Origin: DASUNP01 sp963728545
Lineage (GTDB): Bacteria; Acidobacteriota; Blastocatellia; UBA7656
Length of the DNA stretch: 64,000 bases
Assembly (NCBI GenBank): GCA_963728545.1
Contig: CAVSKO010000002.1
Location: forward strand, 4,092,001 to 4,156,000
Reading direction: 5' to 3'
The translations under genes were made by a program, and so were the position numbers. Position 1 is the stretch's first letter; every line of letters begins with the position of its first letter. Under the pieces are notes generated by a model. It ran no database searches. It was not told the DNA's origin and saw only the letters and a program-made list of their open reading frames with translations. Of this stretch, positions 1 through 7,343 are shown piece after piece.

Positions 1-2229
1 CTGGGCGGTTTCCGGCTCATGGTGAATCACCCTCAAAGGCAGCTTCACCGTAAAGGTCGCGCCAAAATTCTCTCCCGCGCTATCTGCGCGAACCGTGCCG
101 CCATGCATTTCCACGATATGGCGCACTATGGAAAGCCCTAGCCCAAGCCCTCCGTGCGAGCGCGTGAGCGTGGAGTCGGCCTGGCGAAAACGGTCAAAGA
201 CGAAAGGCAAGAATTCCGGCCCGATTCCCTTCCCCGTATCGCTCACAATTATTTCTATGTGAGAGTTCACACGCTCAAGACGGACCTGCACGCTTCCATC
301 CTTCGGCGTGAATTTTAAGGCGTTTGAAAGAAGATTCCACAAGACTTGCTGCAAGCGATCAGGGTCGCCCGAGATTATGCCCGCCCACGGGTCGAGCACT
401 GTTTGCAGCCGGACGTTTTTGGCTTCGGCAGCCGGGCGCACGGCATCTATTGCCGCGTTGATGACCGCGACAGGCTCGACCGGGCGTATGTCGAGCCGGA
501 GCTTTCCGGTGATGATGCGCGAAACGTCGAGCAGGTCTTCTATGAGCTGCGCCTGCGACTTGGCGTTACGCTCTATGGTTTCAAGCGCCTGTGACGCGGT
601 CTCCGCATCGAACCTGTTGGTTCTCAACATTCGCGACCAGCCGAGAATGGCATTCAAAGGCGTCCGCAACTCGTGCGAGACGGTGGCCAGGAAATCATCC
701 TTTAGCCGGCTTGCTTCCTGCGATTCCTTATAGAGCCGCGCATTGTCGATGGCCTGCGCCGCGCGGCGAGCCAGGTCTTCGGCCAGGGCCAGATCGTCCT
801 CATCATAACGATGGCCCGATTCTGCCGACACAAACGTGATAGCGCCGAGCGTTCGCCCCCGCGCCACCAGCGGCACCAACATGAAAGAGCGCGGCTTCAG
901 CTCTCGCGCGATTCTGAGATGCTCTTCATCGCGCGCCATCGCTACCAGAAGCGAATCGGTCAGTTCGGATACCAGCACGGAGTGTCCCGATTGCAGCACT
1001 TCCTTAAGCGGACCGGGCCGGGATGCATCAACCGGGTAGCGGCGGCTTAGCTCCCGCATAAGCTCGACCTTCTTCGGATCGATATGAGCAAGGGCCAGGC
1101 GCTCTATCTGTCCCTGCTCATCTATGATATCAACGACGCAATAATCGGCGATGCGAGGCACAGATAGCTGGGCCATGACCTTCAATGTCGTCTCGTAGCT
1201 GAGCGAGCTTGCAAGCGCCGCGCTCGCTTCGGCCAGAAAGCGCAGCGATTCTTCGGATCGTTTTTGATCCTCTATATCGGTGCTGGTCCCGAACCATTTG
1301 ATTATCGCTCCATCCTCATCGCGGAGCGGCACAGCCTTGCCCAGATGCCAGCGATAATCGCCGTCCGAAGCCCTGCGAAAACGGTATTCGACTTGATAGT
1401 ATTCACCCGTCTCTATCGAGTGGGTCCATCGCTCAAGGCAAATTTGTAAATCATCCGGGTGCAAGACGGCCTGCCAGCCCCAGCCCTTAGTCTCTTCAAA
1501 GGTCAACCCGGTGTACTCGCACCACCGCCGGTTGAAGTAATCCGTATAACCGTCCGGCTCTGCCGTCCATACGATTTGCGGGACCTGTTCGGCCAGAAAG
1601 CGATAACGCTGTTCGCTGGCTTTAGCCTGGGCGCGCTCGCGTTGCGCTATTTCAAACAGCCGCGCATTATCGATAGCTATTGCGGCCTGCGCTGCAAGCC
1701 CTACGGCAAGGCTTTCGTGGCGTTCGTCAAAGACGCCTGCTTCCGGGTGGCCGAAGAAAAGCCCGCCCAGCACTTCGCCCGAACGCGAGATGACCGGGAC
1801 CGCGAGATAGCTGACGACGGGCAGGTGGCCGGGCGGGATGCCGTAATAAGGTGAGTTCTTGCCGTAGCGCGGGTCTTGTTTGACATCCCTTATGCGTATC
1901 ACGCCTTCGCCGCGAAAAGTCGGGCCGAACATGTCGGTAGCCCTCGGCATGGGGAAGTGCGCGAAGTGTTCTATCGGAACTCCCGAAAGCGTGTAGAGCA
2001 TGTAAGACTCGCCGCGCGTGTCTATTACATTATAAAAGAACGAGCCGAAGCACGCGCCGGTCAATTCAGTCGCGGCGTCGGTCAAGACCTGCACGAGCTT
2101 TTTCAAGTCCAATTCAGCCGACAGCGTTTGCCCGACGCGATTTATAGTCTCAATAATCTCGTTCTGCTCGCGCAGGCTATCTTGCGACCGGCGACCCGAC
2201 TCCTGTCCACTCATATTCGTAACCTTCAT
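1..2229 (-). CDS. GAF-PAS-GAF sensor histidine kinase, C-terminus cut by window edge
   Basis: Soluble multi-sensor histidine kinase; 743 residues are visible and no stop is reached, so the C-terminus (possibly a receiver) lies outside. Domains in order: GAF (about 20-165), PAS/PAC (about 205-330, with FNRRWCEYTG), second GAF (about 340-490), HisKA with the phospho-acceptor in SHELRTPLN (about 516), and HATPase_c with N box WNLLSNALKFTP (about 633) and G box GLGLGLS (about 693). No membrane segment is visible, so it probably senses cytoplasmic signals. The ATG at 2229 is preceded by GAGAG; an alternative ATG at 2214 follows AAGG. It has no cognate regulator within the window. Confidence 0.9.
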   Translation of the reverse strand, partial: MKVTNMSGQESGRRSQDSLREQNEIIETINRVGQTLSAELDLKKLVQVLTDAATELTGACFGSFFYNVIDTRGESYMLYTLSGVPIEHFAHFPMPRATDMFGPTFRGEGVIRIRDVKQDPRYGKNSPYYGIPPGHLPVVSYLAVPVISRSGEVLGGLFFGHPEAGVFDERHESLAVGLAAQAAIAIDNARLFEIAQRERAQAKASEQRYRFLAEQVPQIVWTAEPDGYTDYFNRRWCEYTGLTFEETKGWGWQAVLHPDDLQICLERWTHSIETGEYYQVEYRFRRASDGDYRWHLGKAVPLRDEDGAIIKWFGTSTDIEDQKRSEESLRFLAEASAALASSLSYETTLKVMAQLSVPRIADYCVVDIIDEQGQIERLALAHIDPKKVELMRELSRRYPVDASRPGPLKEVLQSGHSVLVSELTDSLLVAMARDEEHLRIARELKPRSFMLVPLVARGRTLGAITFVSAESGHRYDEDDLALAEDLARRAAQAIDNARLYKESQEASRLKDDFLATVSHELRTPLNAILGWSRMLRTNRFDAETASQALETIERNAKSQAQLIEDLLDVSRIITGKLRLDIRPVEPVAVINAAIDAVRPAAEAKNVRLQTVLDPWAGIISGDPDRLQQVLWNLLSNALKFTPKDGSVQVRLERVNSHIEIIVSDTGKGIGPEFLPFVFDRFRQADSTLTRSHGGLGLGLSIVRHIVEMHGGTVRADSAGENFGATFTVKLPLRVIHHEPETAQ

Positions 2230-2454
2230 TCATTATTCTCTCAACGGGGCTCTAGAAAGCATTAACTGTACTGTTATTACTTGCGTATAGGCCAAAGGCG
2301 CACCAATCCTTTACATAAACGGCATACAAAGTATGATTAGGGCAACGCTTATGCCAATAAACATATTTCGCTGATTATGAATCGAGGTTGAATGTTTTTA
2401 TAGGCGCGGACTTGCGAACAGATCAAGTGATGGAATTTCACCTTTGAGATGAGG
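2230..2454. other. AT-rich intergenic region, no gene seen
   Basis: Spacer between the kinase and the tRNA gene. It is clearly more AT-rich than its surroundings and should hold the kinase promoter. I see no convincing ORF, hairpin terminator or repeat. Confidence 0.5.
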
Positions 2455-2528
2455 AGCCGGTGGAGGGATTCGAACCCACGACATCCTGATTACAAATCAG
2501 GCGCTCTGGCCAACTGAGCTACACCGGC
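2455..2528 (-). tRNA. tRNA-Thr (anticodon UGU)
   Basis: Cloverleaf on the minus strand, 74 nt. The acceptor stem GCCGGTG (2528-2522) pairs with CACCGGC (2462-2456). The D-arm carries AGCTCAGTTGG, the anticodon stem CCTGA/TCAGG encloses the loop TTTGTAA with anticodon TGT, and the T-arm has GGTTCGAATCC. The 3' CCA is not encoded (TCCT follows), so it must be added by CCA-adding enzyme. The discriminator is U. Confidence 0.95.
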
Positions 2529-2664
2529 TTACGGCTGAGAACTTCACTCGCTCCACAGAGCATCGATATTAAGCAACCGATTAATCATTTGCAAGCTAGA
2601 AGAAAGTCGATGCGGCCGGTCGCGCATTGTCGCTTTTCATATGGCTTTGTTATCATTGACCTAC

Positions 2665-3594
2665 ATGCGAGAGATCGCCTTCGCCATCCTGCGGCGCTTG
2701 TTTATACTCGTGCCGGTCCTCTGGGCCGTCGTCACTTTAGTATTCCTGCTCATACACCTGGTCCCGGGCGACCCGGCGGAATTGCTCTTAGGCCCTAATG
2801 CAACGCCCGAGCAAATCCAGACCGTACGCGAGCAACTGGGGTTAAACAAGCCGCTTATCACACAATACAAAGACTACTGGGTCGGACTCGTGAGCGGCGA
2901 CTGGGGCGAAAACCCCGTGACAAAAAAACCCGTGCTTGAGCGCATAATGTTGCGTTACCCGGCAACGATCACGCTGGCAGTGGCGGCGATGTTTATCGCG
3001 ACCCTTATCTCGATTCCGCTCGGAGTGACGGCGGCGACTCATCGCGGCAGCGTCATCGATAGCGCGTCAACGCTTGTTGCGCTGCTCGGGATTTCGCTCC
3101 CGAGCTTTGCGCTAGGCCCTTTGCTGATACTGCTGTTCTCAGTCGAGCTGGGCGTCACGCCCGTATCAGGCCGGGGCAGTATTGCGCACATCATCCTTCC
3201 CGCGGTGACCCTGGGCGCGGCGCTTTCGGCCATACTCACGCGAATAGTTCGGTCGAGCGTGCTCGAAGAACTCGGAGAAGATTACGTGCGCACTGCGCGG
3301 GCGAAGGGGTTGCCCGAGCGAAAAGTTATATACAAGCACGTTTTAAAGAACGGCCTGATACCCGTCGTCACGGTGCTCGGGCTTCAATTCGGCGTTTTGC
3401 TCGCCGGGGCGATCATCACCGAGCGAGTATTCTCGTGGCCGGGGGTGGGCAGCCTGCTCGTCGACAGCATCAGCGAGCGCGATTATAAACTGACTCAAGG
3501 ATGCATACTGGTCATCGCGACTACGTATGTGCTGGTCAATACACTAACCGATCTTCTTTATCGATTTCTCGACCCTCGAATAAAAGTGGATTAG
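2665..3594 (+). CDS. Dipeptide/oligopeptide ABC transporter permease, DppB type
   Basis: Inner-membrane permease of a peptide (or nickel/glutathione-class) ABC importer. The N-terminus, ILRRLFILVPVLWAVVTLVF then HLVPGDPA, is the classic DppB/OppB start: one TM helix followed by a periplasmic loop. The EAA loop that contacts the ATPase is at about residues 208-232 (EELGEDYVRTARAKGLP). About six TM segments, 309 aa. I chose ATG 2665 because it gives the family-typical N-terminus; an in-frame ATG at 2641 adds eight residues, and neither has a clear ribosome site. The next gene starts 13 bases after the stop. No binding protein or ATPase gene lies nearby, so the rest of the transporter is encoded elsewhere. 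Confidence 0.9.
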   Translation: MREIAFAILRRLFILVPVLWAVVTLVFLLIHLVPGDPAELLLGPNATPEQIQTVREQLGLNKPLITQYKDYWVGLVSGDWGENPVTKKPVLERIMLRYPATITLAVAAMFIATLISIPLGVTAATHRGSVIDSASTLVALLGISLPSFALGPLLILLFSVELGVTPVSGRGSIAHIILPAVTLGAALSAILTRIVRSSVLEELGEDYVRTARAKGLPERKVIYKHVLKNGLIPVVTVLGLQFGVLLAGAIITERVFSWPGVGSLLVDSISERDYKLTQGCILVIATTYVLVNTLTDLLYRFLDPRIKVD

Positions 3595-3607
3595 CGGCAT
3601 TGGACTT

Positions 3608-4420
3608 ATGAACCGGGTGGCGAAATTCGGAATGATCGTGGCGGCGATGCTGATACTCATGGCCGCGTTGTCGCCGCTGCTCGCTTCGTGGGAAAAGGTG
3701 CAGAGCCAGGAGCTGGTGGCGCGGCTCGACCCGCCCGACCGAACACATCTGATGGGGCGCGATCAGCTCGGACGAGATATGATGGCCCGCATAATTTATG
3801 GCGCGCGAATCTCTATGCTCGTAGGCATTTCGGTCGTCACTATATCGGCCTTCTTCGGAGTCCTGATCGGATCGTTCGCAGGGTACAAAGGCGGGTGGAC
3901 CGACCGGATAATCTCCGGGTTTCTCTTCAACGTCTTTTTATCATTCCCGGGCATTCTGCTGGCGATAGCAATGGTCGCCTTTCTGGGGCCGAGCATTCAG
4001 AACTTAATCATCGCGCTATCGGTGATCGGGTGGGTAGGCTATGCGCGGCTGATGCGCGCGCAAGTGCTCAAGGTCCGCGAATACGATTTTGTAACCGCCG
4101 CGCGCGCGCTGGGAGCGAGCGACTATCGCATCCTTCTCAAGCACGTATTGCCGAACTCGATTCAACCTCTCATAGTTCAGGCTTCGCTCGGCATGGCGGG
4201 CGCGATACTGGCCGAAGCGGGTTTGAGTTTTTTAGGACTCGGAGTGCCGGAGCCGATACCTTCCTGGGGCAAGATGATCGATGATTCGCGCGAGTTCTGG
4301 TTCACGGCCCCGCACCTGTTTATCTTTCCCGGATTAATGATCGCGCTCTCGGTCCTGGCATTCAACTTTATCGGAGACGGCCTGCGCGAGCGACTCGACC
4401 CCAAACAGCGACCACGATGA
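3608..4420 (+). CDS. Dipeptide/oligopeptide ABC transporter permease, DppC type
   Basis: Second inner-membrane permease, partner of the preceding DppB-type protein and surely co-transcribed (13-base gap). 270 aa. It has an N-terminal TM (FGMIVAAMLILMAALSPLLA), the motif HLMGRDQLGRDMMARIIYGAR typical of DppC-type N-terminal regions (shown in part: GRDQLGRD), and an EAA loop around 164-190 (EYDFVTAARALGASD, then LPNSIQPLIV). The reading frame ends just before a repeat rich in GGATGA. Substrate cannot be read from the permeases alone; peptide is the default for the family. Confidence 0.9.
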   Translation: MNRVAKFGMIVAAMLILMAALSPLLASWEKVQSQELVARLDPPDRTHLMGRDQLGRDMMARIIYGARISMLVGISVVTISAFFGVLIGSFAGYKGGWTDRIISGFLFNVFLSFPGILLAIAMVAFLGPSIQNLIIALSVIGWVGYARLMRAQVLKVREYDFVTAARALGASDYRILLKHVLPNSIQPLIVQASLGMAGAILAEAGLSFLGLGVPEPIPSWGKMIDDSREFWFTAPHLFIFPGLMIALSVLAFNFIGDGLRERLDPKQRPR

Positions 4421-4422
4421 GT

Positions 4423-4602
4423 AAGGATGAAGGATGAGGGATGAAAAGGACTTAACCTCAGCATCTGAAATTTGCATGGCGCGACCCGTCGGAACGGGTT
4501 CCCCGGCGCTTACGCATAAGCCAGCGACTACGCTGGCGCCGCGATTTGAAATATCAAATCTTTTTCATCCCTCACATCCTTTATTTTCATCCTTCATCCT
4601 TT
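4423..4602. repeat. GGATGA/TCATCC inverted repeat between convergent genes, copy A
   Basis: Left arm is built of repeated AAGGATGA/GGGATGA units and the right arm of the complementary TCATCC units, with an inner near-palindrome ATTTGAAATATCAAAT. Two further copies lie at 31400-31533 and 50690-50857. The element starts three bases after the dppC-type stop and its right arm overlaps the stop codon of the minus-strand dehydrogenase (TCA at 4594-4596). It could act as a bidirectional terminator or be a REP-like mobile remnant. Confidence 0.75.
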
Positions 4603-5712
4603 CGAAAACGCTTCCTTGTTAACAACGTAAGGCATTCGCGAGGGGTCGCCCCCGTAGTTGTTCTCTATTACATCGATCACGGCTTGAACTGTTCGACCGG
4701 CCATCCCTTTGTCGGGGTCGGCTGAAAGACGCGTCTCGCGTGTGCCAGAAGCGAAGTGGTGAAATAGCCGCAGCCGGTCCTTGAGCTTCGCATCGCGCAG
4801 GATGCTGCCTGAAGGCAGCGGCTCTTTTTCAAAAACGTCGAGCGCCGCGCCCGCAATCTTGTTTTCGATCAAAGCTTCATATAGCGCCTGCTCGTCTAAG
4901 ACAGGCCCGCGCGACGTGTTTATCAAATAAGCCGAGGGCTTCATAAGCTTGAACGCCGAGCGATTCATTAAATGAAAGGTGGGCTTATCGGATCGATCCG
5001 GCATCACCAGCGGCACGTGCAGGCTCACGTAATCTGCGCGAGAGAGAGCTTCGTCAAAAGAGGTATAACCGACCGAGCGGCGCGCGGGCGAAAACCCTGC
5101 TTCGTATCTGAGTTGCATTTCACGGTCGATGTGCCCGACAAAAGTTTCGTCCCGCGACGAGGCGCTGTGCAGAAGCAGATCGACATCCAGGCCCACACAT
5201 TTTTTGGCGAACGCCTTGCCGATTCGTCCGACCCCGATGACGGCGACGGTTTTGCCCGTCACTTCATCGCCCAGAAACGGATGATAAGGGTGCCACGATC
5301 CCCACCGATTTTCCTCGACAAGACGTTCCGACCGGTAGAGCTTGCGCGAGAGCGCTCCAAGAATGAAAAGCGCGAATTCTGCCGTGGCCTCCGTCAGCAC
5401 ATCGGGCGTGTTCGTAAACGGAATGCGATAGCGGTTGGCGGCGGCCCGGTCTATGTTGTCTACGCCTACGGCCATTTGCGCGACAACGCGCAGCGACGGT
5501 GCGCCGGCAGAAAAGACTTCCTCGTCTATCGAGTCGCGCAACGTTGTGATGAGCACGTCGATACCGCTTTTGACCTTTTCGACGATGAGCGATTTCGGCG
5601 GCTGATCGACATCCGCGTAGACTTCTACCTCGTAGCCCCGCTCGCGCAATTGATCCAGCGCAGGGCTGCCAATGTCTGCCGTCGCAAAGATTCTGACTCT
5701 CTTATCGGTCAT
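4594..5712 (-). CDS. D-isomer-specific 2-hydroxyacid dehydrogenase
   Basis: NAD(P)-dependent cytosolic oxidoreductase interconverting 2-keto acids and D-2-hydroxy acids (glyoxylate/hydroxypyruvate reductase, D-lactate or phosphoglycerate dehydrogenase group). The substrate-binding half flanks a Rossmann fold with GVGRIG (about 160). Catalytic residues are visible: Arg in NTSRGPV (about 265), Glu in DVFEKEPLP (about 295) and His in HHFASGT (about 316). There is an extra segment of about 30 residues after the Rossmann motif compared with short family members. ATG 5712 (MTDKRVRIF) is preferred because longer frames would run into the divergent gene at 5819. 372 aa. Exact substrate unknown. Confidence 0.88.
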   Translation of the reverse strand: MTDKRVRIFATADIGSPALDQLRERGYEVEVYADVDQPPKSLIVEKVKSGIDVLITTLRDSIDEEVFSAGAPSLRVVAQMAVGVDNIDRAAANRYRIPFTNTPDVLTEATAEFALFILGALSRKLYRSERLVEENRWGSWHPYHPFLGDEVTGKTVAVIGVGRIGKAFAKKCVGLDVDLLLHSASSRDETFVGHIDREMQLRYEAGFSPARRSVGYTSFDEALSRADYVSLHVPLVMPDRSDKPTFHLMNRSAFKLMKPSAYLINTSRGPVLDEQALYEALIENKIAGAALDVFEKEPLPSGSILRDAKLKDRLRLFHHFASGTRETRLSADPDKGMAGRTVQAVIDVIENNYGGDPSRMPYVVNKEAFSKG

Positions 5713-5818
5713 AACAGCAGGCGGGCGGCGGTGAATGGCTTTCGAGCCGCCGAGTTTTAGTTTATAGTGGCGTTCACCTGTTGTAGCAAGTAAAACCAAA
5801 AAAAGACGGAGCATCTCG

Positions 5819-6826
5819 ATGACGACAAAAACAAATCGGCAATGGCGATTGATTGCGCGCCCCGTAGGCAGGCTCAAAGAGTCGGATTTTCAGTTCACAG
5901 AAGAGCCCGTGCCCGCGCTCGGCGAAGGTCAGGTCCTGGTTCGCAACCTCTATCTATCTCTCGACCCGACAAACCGTGGATGGGCTAACGAGACGGCGAC
6001 CTACATGCCTGCTATTCAGCTCGGCGACGTGATGCGAGGAGGCGCTACCGGCGTTGTAGAGCAGTCTCGCAATCCCAATTTCAGCGAAGGGACTTATGTG
6101 CAAGGTCTGCTCGGATGGCAGGACTATGCCGTCACAGACGGAACCGGTCTGACCGCGCTGCCGAACAACCCGGCCATTCCGTTGACGGCTTACCAGGGCC
6201 TGTTCGGTCCCATAGGTTTCACGGCTTATTACGGATTGCTCGACATAGGCAAGCCTCAAGCCGGTGAAACGCTCGTAGTGTCGGCGGCGGCGGGCGCAGT
6301 CGGTTCGCTCGTCGGGCAGATAGGCAAGATCAAAGGCTGTCGCGTCGTCGGCATCGCGGGCAGCGATGAAAAATGCAAGTGGATAACCGAAGACCTTGGA
6401 TTCGACGCAGCGATCAACTACAAAGCCGAGCCGGTGCTTGAAAGCTTGAAGAGACATTGCCCCGACGGAATCGACATTGATTTTGAAAACGTCGGCGGCG
6501 AGATAATGGACGCCGTCCTGGCCCTGATCAACTTCAAAGCGCGAATAGCGCTTTGCGGATTGATCTCGCAATACAACGCCACAGAGCCCGTCCCCGGCCC
6601 GTACAACTTCGTAAACATCTTGATAAAGCGCGCGCGCGTCGAGGGCTTCATCGTGCTGGATTATATGAATAACCCACAGGAAGCCATAGCCGACCTGGGC
6701 AAGTGGCTGGTCGAAGGCAAAATCAAGTATCGCATAGACGAGGTCGAAGGGCTTGAGCATGCTCCCGCGGCGCTCAACCGGCTGTTTGACGGGGCGAACA
6801 TCGGAAAGCTACTGGTCAAGCTGTGA
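5819..6826 (+). CDS. NADPH-dependent MDR-family reductase, CurA type
   Basis: Zinc-free medium-chain dehydrogenase/reductase, 335 aa, of the CurA/prostaglandin reductase group that reduces the double bond of alpha,beta-unsaturated carbonyls with NADPH. Diagnostic stretches are VYLSLDP-like NLYLSLDPTNRG near residue 45, the nucleotide-binding turn SAAAGAVGS (about 155-165), GIAGSDEKC, and FENVGGEIMDAVL. It is divergent from the dehydrogenase, with about 106 bases between starts. It likely has a detoxification role; the physiological substrate cannot be told from sequence. Confidence 0.9.
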   Translation: MTTKTNRQWRLIARPVGRLKESDFQFTEEPVPALGEGQVLVRNLYLSLDPTNRGWANETATYMPAIQLGDVMRGGATGVVEQSRNPNFSEGTYVQGLLGWQDYAVTDGTGLTALPNNPAIPLTAYQGLFGPIGFTAYYGLLDIGKPQAGETLVVSAAAGAVGSLVGQIGKIKGCRVVGIAGSDEKCKWITEDLGFDAAINYKAEPVLESLKRHCPDGIDIDFENVGGEIMDAVLALINFKARIALCGLISQYNATEPVPGPYNFVNILIKRARVEGFIVLDYMNNPQEAIADLGKWLVEGKIKYRIDEVEGLEHAPAALNRLFDGANIGKLLVKL

Positions 6827-6903
6827 GGCGCTACATATGGGCCGGAGCGGTCGGCTAATTACTATTAGTTGTGTAATTTCTGCCTGCATAGCTCACTTTT
6901 TTC

Positions 6904-6932
6904 TTGACATAAAAAACCGATGTGCTTACTAT
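6904..6932 (+). promoter_or_regulatory. Sigma-70-type promoter of an orphan small transcript
   Basis: TTGACA at 6904-6909, 17-base spacer, TACTAT at 6927-6932. The predicted start is near 6939. The unit downstream contains a very strong Shine-Dalgarno sequence and ends in a strong hairpin at 7143-7192. Confidence 0.7.
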
Positions 6933-6967
6933 CCGTTGTAACACCGGAAAGGAGGTGGTCCAAAGCA

Positions 6968-7006
6968 ATGATAAGTTTCAGACCAGGTGAGGTGGCTGCG
7001 GCCTGA
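6968..7006 (+). CDS. Possible 12-residue peptide MISFRPGEVAAA in orphan transcript
   Basis: Tiny ORF (ATG 6968, TGA 7004-7006) 12 bases after AAAGGAGGTGG (6948-6958), which is close to the full complement of the 16S rRNA 3' end. The peptide has no recognisable family. Right after the stop, AGCCGCA-CATA-TGCGGCT (from 7016) can form a perfect hairpin. The +1 frame after the stop stays open through the unit (GERSPREILLDAGSARS and on), so a leader peptide, a frameshifted longer product or a structured RNA are all possible. Not proven to be translated. Confidence 0.35.
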   Translation: MISFRPGEVAAA

Positions 7007-7142
7007 GCGTGGCTTAGCCGCACATATGCGGCTGACGGTAGACGGCGAAAGGTCTCCAAGAGAGATTTTGCTCGATGCAGGATCAGCGCGCTCACACTTA
7101 GCATTTGTGGATAGGCCACAGGTCAATCCCAACAGTCCACCG

Positions 7143-7196
7143 CAAGCCCCGACGCAGGGCGTCGTTAATTCGATTTGCCGCGTCGGGGCTTGTTTG
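7143..7196 (+). terminator. Strong hairpin ending the orphan transcript
   Basis: CAAGCCCCGACGC (7143-7155) pairs perfectly with GCGTCGGGGCTTG (7180-7192), 13 bp with a 24-base loop, followed by TTTGCTT. Looks like a rho-independent terminator or the 3' stem of a structured RNA of about 250 nt starting near 6939. Confidence 0.6.
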
Positions 7197-7270
7197 CTTC
7201 CTGAGCAATTCCAACCCCACATAAAACCTTCCTCGATCACCGTATCGCGCATCTATTAGCGGCTTTTTGT

Positions 7271-7300
7271 TTGACACGGCTGAGCGCGCGCGTCCACAAT
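7271..7300 (+). promoter_or_regulatory. Promoter of the OPT transporter gene
   Basis: TTGACA at 7271-7276, 18-base spacer, CACAAT at 7295-7300, 43 bases upstream of the ATG at 7344. A GGAGGT ribosome site lies at 7333-7338. Confidence 0.5.
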
Positions 7301-7343
7301 AAGCTTCATAAGCTCCAGATCTTGAATAAGCCGGAGGTCACCT

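Noticed and set aside
4972..5760. 262-residue open frame antisense to the dehydrogenase gene
   Set aside because: No recognisable family, overlaps a gene with intact catalytic motifs; shadow of codon bias.
6948..6958. 16S rRNA 3' end fragment
   Set aside because: It is the complement (Shine-Dalgarno side), short, and preceded by a promoter; no other rRNA sequence nearby.
7004..7006. Selenocysteine or readthrough at the TGA of the 12-residue ORF
   Set aside because: The in-frame continuation is Arg-rich and ends soon, and no SECIS-like element is recognisable; left as a structured-RNA question.
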